Shown here: positions 10,137 through 20,521 of the stretch, piece by piece
Layout: the number at the start of each line of letters is the position of its first letter
Numbering within the stretch: position 1 is the first letter of the stretch
NCBI GenBank assembly: GCA_018398765.1
Contig: JAHBMJ010002110.1
Location: forward strand, 1-22,794
Source: Chromera velia
Lineage: Eukaryota > Sar > Chromeraceae
DNA: 22,794 nt
Reading direction: 5' to 3'
Translations under genes and position numbers: made by a program
The notes under the pieces: model-generated
Seen by the model: the letters and a program-made list of their open reading frames with translations, nothing else
Told to the model about the DNA's origin: nothing
Databases searched by the model: none

Positions 10137-13100
10137 ATGGCGGGAGGGGAGCAGGAGACGGTACAGCTGTCAGGCACGGGGTGTCTCCCCTTCTCGTGTC
10201 CCCTATACAGCTTCAGAGACCCCCCGTCTCAAGTCGATGCCTTCCGCTCAGCTGGAAGCTACGTGCTTGGGCTCTCCCGCGTGGGGCCCAACACGCGGGG
10301 GGTCAGGGAGACGAATAGGGAATATGTGAACACCTCTCTGTGTATCCATCCGAATCAAATCAGTTCCCCAGGAGGAGAGGGAGACCGCTTCCTCTTGGTC
10401 AACTCACATGCGCCCAGGGGGCAGTGCCTATTAAATGTCTTCTGTGCAGATTTTTCTCCTCGGGGTAGTCGTGGACATGTTGCGCGAGATGTGGGAGTTG
10501 CGGGTAGAGTGCACGGTCTCTCTGCTCCGTTGATGCCGTCTCTTCGGCTCGTGTCGACCATTGAGCCTCCGTTTGTGGATCGTCACTTTCTGGAGACTGT
10601 GGCAGACACCTCGAATTCCAGTATGACGAGTGTCCTCCTGCATGCACGCACGACGAATGAGGTGTTCAGTTTCCTGATGGATGCGTCCCGTCTGATGGAG
10701 ATGGGACGGGACATGGACGGTCGTGACGAGGAGGACGGACAAGAGAGGGTTCAGAAGGGGGAAGCGGTTTCTCGGCACGAGAGCCGGGAGGAATGCGATG
10801 CTTGGGACAGTTTTTTCTCCCTCTCATCGCCGTCTACAGGAGAGGTGGGGAGGCCGAGCGAGAGGGAATTCGTTGACACTGCCGAGTGCGTGTCTCTTGT
10901 GTTTGGTCGGGCCGCGTCAAGTTTGATTGAGGGATGTTCTGTCTCCAGTTTTGTGCCTCAGTGTGGAGGAGGGGGGGTTGGCATGGATGCAGAAGAGATG
11001 TGGGAAGGTGGAGGAGGCGAAAGGGGGGGGGGAATTGTGAAGAGCTTTGATGCTGGAGCATCTGTTTCGGTTTCCGCAAGGGAAGGAAAGGGTGCAATGC
11101 GGAGGAAACGACAGGCCTCCTCTGCGTCCATGACTGGTTTCAGTGGTATGTGCACGTGTGCGTTTGAGTTCGGTCTTCTCTGTCTTTGCGGAGCCGGGGG
11201 GCAAGTGGAGATAGTGGATGTGGGGAGCAGCACGGTCAGTACAGATGAGTCATGAGAGCAATGTGCTAGGAGAAAAATGTAGAATGAATAGTTTCATGTG
11301 CGCAAGAATGCGCTTTTCGAAGGTGGCATGAGGGCACTTGAGGATTAAACCAAAAGAAACAAGAGAGATGCAGAGAAGAGACGGAAGATAGCAGCTTCGG
11401 AACCAGAGAAGAAAGATCGAATCAGTCTGAAGACAGACATGAGCATGAGTCAGGCGCTCTGGGAGTCCCCCTTCCTTTTGAGCCTCTTCCCAACATGATT
11501 GTCTATTCTGCAGGAAATGGTTGAAAGAAATTTCTTCTTTCTCTTCTTTAGGGATACAGGAATGAAAATCAGAGAGAATGACTGAAGACGGCACCCACCC
11601 ATCCACCCAGTATATCCGGTTTTTCGTCCCTTCCTTCCCCCTTTCCTCCTGCGCAGGTACGGATGCGGCGTCACCTGGGTCCTCTGATGGAGGCGGAGAG
11701 TTTTGATGTCAAGTTCTCATCCCACGCAGACGGGGGGAGACGGATGAATGCGGTGGCATGGGGGTCGTCGCCTTTCGAACTCTTCGCAGCCGGTTAGAGG
11801 GAAAGGGGGGGAGGGAAAGAAACAATTCTTCCAGGCAGGGAACCAGCTGAACAAAAGCAGCAAGATAGTGTAAAGAGTGGGGAAGGGAAGGAGGCAGGAA
11901 GAAACATCTTCTCGATTCGATTTATTGACTTATCTCTGTCTGATCTGGTCTCGTTTCTCTTCCGCGTGGTTCCAGTTGAGAATGGAGCTCCTTGCTGTCG
12001 CATTGAACGGAATGATGTGTGTGCGTGTACTTTGTTCCCTGTCTGAGTTGATGGCATGCAGAGGAGAGTGCACTCTCCCCCCTTTTCTCTTCTTCTTCTT
12101 TCTTTTTCGCTTTGCAGGACCCTTCTTGATTCGGGTGGACACGAGGGTCAGTCAGAGTCAGAGGGGAAAGGGGTGCAGCTTTGCTTTGCGTCCGTTGGTC
12201 TGTGCGTCTGCGTGTCTCGTCTCTCTGCGTCTGTTCTCGTATTCATCTTCGAGGGGTTGATCAGACAGCAGGAAGGAAGCAACACGCGGGCGTTGAATGT
12301 TCTTCTGCTTGCTTCTCTAGATTATCTTTCCGACTGGTTGTCTCACTCTCTCACGCGTGCTCTTGCTGTCCATCCTCGAAATGCCGGCAGGCAAAAATCC
12401 ACCTGCATGAGCTTCCCTGCTTCTCATGCCCGCACTCCCTGATCATCCCATGCCCCCACTCCGCGTTTTGTGCAGGCTCCGGGTGCCTCTCGTCTGCCTC
12501 TAGGAGCTGAGACTCTCTTCAGGCGTCTGACACCTCAGGCAATTCAGGGAGGGGCAAGGGGGATGTCGAAATGTCTTGCTTCTGAATCAGTGACAGAGTA
12601 TCAGCCGGACAAGCACACGGGACAGGCGGACGATTTCACAGCTCTTGCAGTCCATCCGACCCGAAGGTATCTGGTTGCCCTGTTCTCTGCGTTCTCCAAC
12701 TCCGTCGCTGTTCTCGATACCCGATCAAGCAGCAGGCCGATCTACGAGGCGTTTGTGCCAGACGAGAAAGCGCAAGGGGGGAGGGTCCGATCGCTTCAGT
12801 GGTGTCAAAACGTCTTTTCAAAATGGGGAAAAGGAGACGCGGGCGAGGAACGGTAGGCATTTTTCTTACCTTTCTGTGTTTCTTTCTTGCCCTTTTTTGT
12901 GTCTCCCGCTTTCCCTTTCTTCCCCTCAATCTCCATTTGGTGAAAGGGCGTGGCAGTAGTGAGGAGTTCGCAAGAAAAGATATGGAAGGCGCTTTTTGGA
13001 ATGAAAGAAGTAAAATTTGCGTTTCGAATAGAGGTATTCTTGATCGACTTCTGTTTCAACTCGCACCTCAAATCTACCGAGCACAAGTGGAGAAAAGAGG

Positions 13101-14138
13101 CATCACCTGTCCATATACATGAACATACGACGCTCATTTTTGCTTCCCACCAGATTTAGTGTCCGTGCCTGCCTTCTCCTTTCGTCGTCCGTGCGTTCCT
13201 TCCCCTTTCGTTAATTCACATCCTGCCTCGATCGTCCCCTCATGCACTTTCTGCTTCCCCCCCCGTGTGACTGAATGGAGGGACTTTCTTTCTGCAGGAG
13301 CATGCTGTGCGCGTTCTGCCCCTCTTCCCAATACGTGCCTCTGATCTCGATGAAGTTTCGAGACACGGTGCCTGTTGGCGTCAACGGGGAGGAGGGGGGA
13401 GACTCTGCAGAAGCAGACGGAGGAAGGGAGTCGGGGGGCCGTGGGGGGGAGTTGGATGAATGTGTGGGCACTGGTGGGCTTCTAGCCGATTTCTTTGCTG
13501 TCAGAAGGAGAGAAGAAACAGATCAAGAGGGCATCGCAGGGAGGGCAGACGGTTCCAGGGCTTCGTCTTCGAAGAGCTCGTCTGACGAAAACACAGCGAA
13601 GAAGAAGAAAAAAAGAGAACGGAGTTGGGAAAATCTCTGGCCTTCCTCTGTCCATCCCATGATCAGAGAGGGTCGCTTTGTCACCCCCCCCTCCCTCTGC
13701 TTTTCTGACACGCCGACCATCGAGCAAAGATCGACAGGAAGAGGAGGAGGATCCACAGAGTCGTCTTTCCCCTCCTCTTCTTTCGTTTGGGAAATCCCCT
13801 CATCATCCCCCTACGTCTTCTGCCACCCCGACGGTCCCCTGTCCCTCTGTGAGGACCCGCAAGTCTGTGCAGTCCCCTGTGGACCTTCATGGGAAATGGG
13901 GCAATCAGGGGCGGGAGAGGTCTTTTGCGGCAGTACGGGGGCAGTTGTCGTTCCTCTTCCGTTTGTCTGCAACGGTGTAAAGGGACAGAAACAAGGAGGG
14001 ATGCTGGTGGTGTCAACTTCCGTTCTGGGTCAGTGACTGTCTGCCGGGCCCACTTCTTCGTTTCTTTTCTGTGGGCGTGGAGTTTTTCCTGATTCCCTCT
14101 AGAGATCTTCAAAGGGAGTCGGAATGGGCCTCTGTGTG

Positions 14139-14206
<68 letters not shown>

Positions 14207-17200
14207 TGTGGGCAGACATCTGTCTGCCAGTCTGCAACTCATGGTGTTTGCGTTTTGGTGGGTCGCTTGGTTGATTAATTGTCCCCTGGTATGTGATTCT
14301 GCCTCTGCTTCTCTGCATGATTCCTTCAGGGGACGTGCGAGGCAATCTGTTTGTATTCGCTCCAAGCCCACCACATCCAAAGAAGGCGCAGCCGGATCGG
14401 TCGTCAAGTCGGCGGTCTGCCCAGAGAGGAGAAGAGGATCGTGCTCAGTCTCCAAGCAAAACCGTGGTGTCTCTTTCTCTGTCTCCTTCAGGAGACCTCC
14501 ACCTGTCTCCCTCTGTCCTGAAGGAGGGGCCCAGAAGCCCGACTCTTCTATCCTTCATCCTCGCAGCCATTCGGCCGTCTCCCTCTCTGAACCCCATTTT
14601 CCCGAAAGGGTTGATGGGTATGGCCGCACAGGTCCAGTCACAAATTTGCATTGGGGGGGTCAAAAGGTTTCTCGGACTTGGCGGAAGGGACGGGATTGAA
14701 GGGCCTGATGCAGATACAGATGGGTTCGCGTCAGGTTCATCTTCTCTGGAGACGCTGAAAGAGGGAAAAGGGCCCTTGGGATTGAGTGCGGGGAGTACGC
14801 GCTTTCTGTGGTTGTCTTCTCAAATGCCCAAACACACAGACTTCAGGGTCGGTCGGTCTTCATGTCTCTTTGTGTCCTTTGCCTTTGTTTCTTGACCGGT
14901 TTCGTCCTGCTGTCAAATCGCGTTCTGTAGACTCGTGTTTTGTTCTTCCTTTCTTAACCTCCCCGTTCCCGTTTGTCTGCTCATGTGTGTCGAAGGGGGG
15001 GAGGAAAGGGGGTCAGCGTGCCCCGAGACTTTGTGTGCTTCCGTAAGTCCGCGTAATTGATAAAGGCCAACCTCTGGCTCGCTGTTTGATGAGCTTTTCA
15101 CTCCTCTTCTCCTCTGGCTGGTTTGATGTTTTCGAACTTGTCTTCTTTAATCGCCTTGTACATTCCTTTTTTCTTTGTTTCTTTTGATCTGCAGTGTCTT
15201 CTCCTCCATCTGTTGACACCGCTTGGTGTGTCAGGCCCTGCCTCACCTCACTCTCACGTCGTGGGGCTTCTGTCTACATCCGCTGAGAAGACGTTGTCTG
15301 GGTTGGTGCCTTCCTCGGCTGGAGGGGGGAAGAGGAAAGTGACGAAGCTGGAGAAGGAGAAGAAGAAGGAGATGAAGAGAGTGAAGAAACAGTCGAGGAA
15401 ATCTGCCAGCCTCCTGTGAGTGAGAGTGAGAGTGAGTGTCTTGTTCCTTGTACCCGTTTTCTCGCATTCCATTTATGAGTCTCTCCGTATGAGTCAGAGG
15501 GAAGGATGGGAAACGGAGTTATCTGGAGTCTTCAAATAGAATATTTGTTTCTTCGTTGCAGATACCTTCGGTTTTCACGCGCTATTTCTCTTTTTCTCGC
15601 TTCAATGTCTTCCGTGCATTTCTTCCCTTCTCCTCCCACGCCGTCCCCTCCCTTCCTTTCCTTTCTGTGCAGACACGAACTGCTCTTGGCATATGGAGAA
15701 GAAGTCGAAGAGAAGGACGAAGGTGAAGGGGGGAGAGGTCACCGCGCGTCGACTAGACGAGTCCATGAAAAAGTGACTGGGGGAAAGTTGGTTCCGTTCT
15801 TCTGCCACACTGGGGCTCTTGATGCGCCTCTGCCTGATCTGAAAACGAAAGAGGGCTTTTTGCAGTCTCACACTTTCCCCAGAAAGAAGGGAGACAGAAG
15901 GGAAGAGTCAGATTCAGAAAGTGGAAATGAAGAGAATAGAGGGTCGGGGCGAGAAGGGAGCGGGGAGAGTCTGTCGTCTCCCGACACGCTCCTGAGCTGT
16001 CATGAGGACGCAGCCAGGTTTTTCAGTGGTCTTTCGAGCATTCAGGGTCTCTCTTCTCGAACAGTGGGAGCCTGCCAATGCTCTTCCTTCTCTCTTGAGA
16101 CTCCCGACTCCCTTCAGTCTTCCTCTTCCTCTGTTGCTTCTCCGTCGTACCCTTCTGCTTCATCGTCGTCTCGTGCTCAGGGGGTTCTCAGAGATTCCAA
16201 AAAAGGGAAGGAGAGGGCGTTGAAGGACGAGACCTGTTTTGAGTCTCTCGAGGTTTTCTTCTCCTGTCTCTCTCAGTCGCAGTCAATGCAGTCCCGCAGC
16301 TCTCCCGCTCTACCTCTACACGGGGGTATGGGGCAAAGAGGGGAAGGCGGAGGTGGGGGGGTTGAGAAGGATTCATCATTTTCAGCAGACATATTGAGTA
16401 AGCTTGTATCCATTGTAGAGAGAAAAAAGGAGAAAAGGGAAAAAGAACCAGAAAAAGAAAGAGAAGGCAGGAGCGAAGAGGACAGAGCTGGGGGTGAGGC
16501 AGAGGTCTCTTCAGACCTGCCACGGTCTCTCGCACTTTCAGTCCTCAGGGCCTTGCTCCTTTCCGCGTCCACATATCCAACTTTGCCCGTCCCTTCTCTC
16601 CCTTCTGATACTCCTCAGACGAACAATAAAGAACACACAAAGAAACAAATGCCGGTGCAAGAAGGCGGGTGTTCGTTGGAGCCGCGACTTTGTGTCTCGC
16701 GTTTTCTTGTTGCCTTCTACCCTGTGGATCTCTCCCGAGAGGGTTTCATTTCTCGGTACAATTTGAAGGGAGTCGGGCAGAGTTCTTACGACTCGACCGC
16801 TGTAGACCTCCAGGGGTTGACTGAGCCTTCGGAGTTCGCTCTGAAGCCTCCGGAGGGGACGCGTGTGATGTCTCTGGGAGGAAATTTGAAGAGATCGATT
16901 CAAAATGCAAGAGCAAGACTTCGGTCGCGTCCATTGCCGAAGAAGGGGAAACTGGGGGCCGGTGCGGGGGCCGGTGGGTCCCTTGAGGGGGCTGCCGGGG
17001 AAACGTCCGGTGTCTCGTCCGACTCCGAGTCCGAACGTCGGAAAAGGAGACGGAGGGCGGCAAAGAGAAAAAGGGGGTGGCGGGAGTATTCAGGCGGCAT
17101 TGAAGTGTCCAGTGAGATGGTGGATGCCCTTGCAGCCTGCTGGACCCCTTTGGCGTTTTCCTGGATGTCCACAGTGGGGGTGGAGAGCGGTCGTGTGATC

Positions 17201-17569
17201 ACGGACTCGGATTTTGGTGTGACAGGTGGGAAGAGAAAGTCAGCAGAGGGTGTAGGGGTCTTCAGGAGATCTTCGGTCTTCTCTGCGTTACACACGAAGG
17301 CACCCTGTATGGCAGAATCCTCTACAAGGGAAGGAATCGAGGAGAAGATCAAGAAGGAGGGATGGAAGGATGATGGGCAAGTTGAAAAGAGGGTACGGGA
17401 GGTGCTGGCGGATGAATTCGTTCCAGAAGAGAGGCCAACTGCAGCTTTTGATAACTTGTGTTTTGCCCAGCGCATCAGCATATCAAAAGCCGAGGAGCGA
17501 CAGAAGGAAGAGCGGGTACGAACAGATGTGTTGAACCGGCTTTACGCAGCGATGGGCAGCAAAACGTGA
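10137..17569 (+). CDS. Spliced gene for a large WD40/beta-propeller-like, probably nuclear protein
   Basis: I modelled eight exons: 10137-11234, 11657-11792, 12118-12146, 12476-12852, 13298-14028, 14330-14847, 15195-15415 and 15673-17569. All are GT-AG with matching phases, giving 5007 nt (1668 residues plus TGA). Several segments read as WD40 blades: CLCGAGGQVEIVDV (about residue 353), MNAVAWGSSPFELFAAGG across the exon 2/3 junction, FTALAVHPTRRYLVALFSAF followed by VAVLDTR (about 472-506), then VRSLQW, and MLVVSTSVLGGDVRGNLFVF across the exon 5/6 junction. That blades assemble only after splicing supports the model. Long Ser/Glu/Gly-rich insertions separate blades. Basic runs KKKKKRER (about 648), a Lys-rich stretch (about 1008-1036) and RRKRRRRAAKRKRGW (about 1493) suggest nuclear or nucleolar location. 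A Pol I factor or ribosome-biogenesis propeller is one idea, but no diagnostic motif was seen, so the function is unknown. Exon 8 could instead start at 15564, in the same phase; I prefer 15673 for its long pyrimidine tract and because the extra 36 residues look intronic. Confidence 0.75.
14142..14210. repeat. Compound (CT)n(GT)n microsatellite in intron 5 of the plus-strand gene
   Basis: About 15 CT units run directly into about 20 GT units, broken once by an A. It lies between the exon 5 donor (14029) and the exon 6 acceptor (14329). The GT part can adopt Z-DNA and the CT part is a pyrimidine tract, but its distance from the acceptor argues against a direct splicing role. Confidence 0.9.
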
Positions 17570-18865
17570 CACAGAAGTTGCGGCAAAACAGTATTAGATG
17601 TAAATCGATTTGGTGTCTGAGTCCAGTATTGTCTGTTTTCCCAGTTGTTTTCCCTTATATCAACAAAAATAATTAATTCAAGCACTATGATGCCAGTGAT
17701 GATTCACATTATTTTTATGTAGCTTAGTTTTTAATTAAGCTCACACTATATAATGGCTGGTTGTCAGCGGTGAATCAAACGATTCAATTGATTCAATGTC
17801 ACATTCATAATTAACAGTCACGCTGCCGTGGGCCCGGGCAAAGGAACACAGCGGGAAAGCCCTAGTTCAGAATCAATTTTCAATCAATCAATGAATCAAC
17901 GATGAAACAAATATGAATTTATCAGAGCCGGAGAACTTTATCCGAATCCAAATAGTGGTTAAATTCACTGGCATTTTTTATAAATCAGTTTGAATCGAAT
18001 GTTTTTGCCGACTTTCTTATAGTTTTTATTAAAAAGAATAATCAATTAATCAATTAACAAGCTAGTCAAGAAGCTGGCTCTTTGTTTGGAGTTAGATTTG
18101 GAGTCCACTTATAAAATCGCTATAATTCTAGCTATAATTCATGAGAAAGTTTATATAAAAATAACTAAAACTAACCTTCTTAAAAATAGATATCATATTA
18201 AATGGGTACTCTTAATCATTCAATTTGTCTTTTCCCTATATAGAGAGCCTCATTCGTACAGTACAATTGGGTCATAAGGTCATGTAGGAAGAACGAGGAT
18301 CAAAAGAGAGGCTCCCGCGACAGCTTCTCTTCGGGCGTCTTACCGGCTAGCTTGCTGGAGACTACCTAATTGATTATGTTGATTTGGGCTCCACAGCATC
18401 AACAAACCAGGCCGATTGGCAGTCTTTTGCAGCAAACAAAGAAAAGTGGAGAAAGTTAGTCAAACAGGGAGTGAAAAAAGGTGGAGAGAGAGAAGGTAAA
18501 GAAGGCATGCAGAAAAGAGAGCGGTGCGAAAGGGTCGAAAGGAGGAAGAATTTTTATTTTTGAGGGGTGCAAGAGGTCGTTTCTTTCAGAGAGAGGCCCC
18601 CGCATCGACATGATCAGAATTCACAAACTGCAGTCCGTGAAAACCTCCCTCGGTTAAGAAGCAAGGGACTCGGGGGGCCCCGAGAGTGAAAGACTCCTGG
18701 CTGTAGCATGCCTGGTTCGTTTCTCTTTGCCTCGCTTTCTTTCTCATCCGCTCTCTCTCGGTCTATCTGCATCACTGTATGTTTCTCAAATACTTTTTAT
18801 GCCTGGGTATCATACTTACCCTTTTCTCTCATTTTTTGCTTTTCTATCTTCCCCCGCATCTACCC

Positions 18866-18868
<3 letters not shown>
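17570..18868. other. Intergenic region downstream of the plus-strand gene, AT-rich then mixed
   Basis: The first stretch holds the 3' UTR of the plus-strand gene; no confident polyadenylation signal was identified. About 17660-18260 is AT-rich with repeated ATCAAT/GATTCAA words. A 63-codon plus-strand frame at 18086-18277 has no recognised domain and is not called as a gene. About 18470-18560 is purine-rich. A small inverted repeat CTCGGGG/CCCCGAG lies at 18669-18684. No gene is seen. Confidence 0.5.
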
Positions 18869-18914
<46 letters not shown>

Positions 18915-18938
18915 TGTGTGTGTGTATGTGTGTGTATG
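18869..18938. repeat. (TG)n microsatellite
   Basis: About 35 TG dinucleotides are interrupted only by a few TA steps. The sequence is intergenic, just before the satellite block. It is a potential Z-DNA former and probably length-polymorphic. Confidence 0.95.
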
Positions 18939-19161
18939 AGGACTGAACCAAACCCACATGTTCACGCGCAGCTGCGAATGCCAAGACGTCGATAAACATA
19001 AAATAGTATAATATCATTGGCAACAGCCCCGACCCCGCTGGCAGCGATCGAACTTAGACCCAAAATCTCCTTCGTTATCCGTGCAAGTCAATGCACCGGT
19101 ACGCGTGCCCCACCCATGCTGACCTGACCCACCCATGCTCACCTGACCCGCCCACCTTTAA
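18939..19161. other. Spacer before the satellite arrays, with a tRNA-like remnant
   Basis: On the minus strand, about 19105-19035 contains GTTCGATC preceded by CGGATAACGAAGG, in the order of a tRNA anticodon loop and T-loop. The stems do not pair, so this is not a functional tRNA gene; a decayed tRNA-derived SINE is possible. About 19110-19155 contains a local duplication of CACCCATGCT and CCTGACCC. Confidence 0.3.
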
Positions 19162-20520
19162 GCACACACACCGATGTACCCATCAGCCTGCAGTCCCCTC
19201 GAGGGGGATAAGCGCAGAACCGACGGCACACGGCCACGAAGCACACACACCGACGTACTCATCAGCCTGCAGTCCCCTCGAGGGGGATAAGCGCAGAACT
19301 GACGGCACACGGCCACGAAGCATACCACGAGCACACACACCGACGTATCCATCAGCCTGCAGTCCCCTCGAAGAGGATAAGCGCAGAACTGAGGGCACAC
19401 GGCCACGAAGCACACCATGAGCACACACATCGACGTACCCATCAGCCTGCAGTCCCCTCGAGGGGGATAAGTGCAGAACTGAGGGCACACGGCCACGAAG
19501 CACACCACGAGCACACACACCGACGTACCCATCAGCCTGCAGTCCCCTCGAGGGGGATAAGCGCAGAACTGAGGGCACACGGCCACGAAGCACACCACGA
19601 GCACACACACCGACGTACCCATCAGCCTGCAGTCCCCTCGAGGGGGATAAGCGCAGAACTGAGGGCACACGGCCACGAAGCACACCACGAGCACACACAC
19701 CGACGTACCCATCAGCCTGCAGTCCCCTCGAGGGGGATAAGCGCAGAACTGAGGGCACACGGCCACGAAGCACACCACGAGCACACACACCGACGTACCC
19801 ATCAGCCTGCAGTCCCCTCGAGGGGGATAAGCGCAGAACTAACGGCACACGGCCACGAAGCACACCACAAGCAGACACACCGACGTACCCATCAGCCTGC
19901 AGTCCCCTCGAGGGGGATAAGCAGAGAACTGAGGGCACACGGCCACGAAGCACACCACGAGCACACACACCGACGTACCCATCAGCCTGCAGTCCCCTCG
20001 AGGGGGATAAGCGCAGAACTGAGGGCACACGGCCACGAAGCACACCACGAGCACACACACCGACGTACCCATCAGCCTGCAGTCCCCTCGAGGGGGATAA
20101 GCGCAGAACTGAGGGCACACGGCCACGAAGCACACCACGAGCACACACACCGACGTACCCATCAGCCTGCAGTCCCCTCGAGGGGGAAAAGCGCAGAACT
20201 GATGGCACACGGCCACGAAGCACACCACGAGCACAGACACCGATATACCTATTAGCCTGCAGTCCCCTCGAGGGGGATAAGCGCAGAACTGAGGGCACAC
20301 GGCCACGAAGCACACCACGAGCACACACACCGACGTACCCATCAGCCTGCAGTCCCCTCGAGGGGGATAAGCGCAGAACTGAGGGCACACGGCCACGAAG
20401 CACACCACGAGCACACACACCGACGTACCCATCAGCCTGCAGTCCCCTCGAGGGGGATAAGCGCAGAACTGAGGGCACACGGCCATGAAGCACACCATGA
20501 GCACACACACCAACATATCT
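19162..20520. repeat. 90-bp minisatellite, about 15 tandem copies
   Basis: The anchor ATCAGCCTGCAGTCCCCTCG recurs at 19182, 19261, 19351 and then every 90 bases (19441, 19531 and so on) to 20431, with one copy reading ATTAGCC at 20251. The first interval is 79 bp because 11 bases are missing; all others are exactly 90. Copies in the middle are nearly identical, while the outer ones and the one near 20251 have drifted, as expected for unequal exchange. Each unit carries the perfect 12-bp palindrome CCCCTCGAGGGG. Because 90 is a multiple of three, two minus-strand frames stay open across most of the array (30-residue periods such as GRVPSVLRLSPSRGLQ and CPQFCAYPPRGDCRL). No start, splice or regulatory context establishes that it is translated. 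Confidence 0.95.
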
Positions 20521-20521
20521 C

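Noticed and set aside
14124-14699. 191-codon plus-strand frame across the CT/GT repeat
   Set aside because: It crosses an intron microsatellite and runs in a different frame from exon 6, which splices in phase at 14330.
15564-15672. Earlier acceptor for the last exon of the plus-strand gene
   Set aside because: It is in the same phase, but the added residues are Phe/Pro/Ser-rich translation of a pyrimidine tract; the acceptor ending at 15672 is stronger.
18086-18277. Reverse-transcriptase fragment in a 63-codon frame
   Set aside because: LDL and a following Tyr vaguely resemble a retroelement motif, but no other conserved residues follow and the region is AT-rich.
19035-19105. Intact tRNA gene
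   Set aside because: The anticodon and T arms do not form stems and position 33 is not T.
19162-20520. CRISPR-like array
   Set aside because: Units are contiguous 90-bp copies with no unique spacers, and the setting is eukaryotic.
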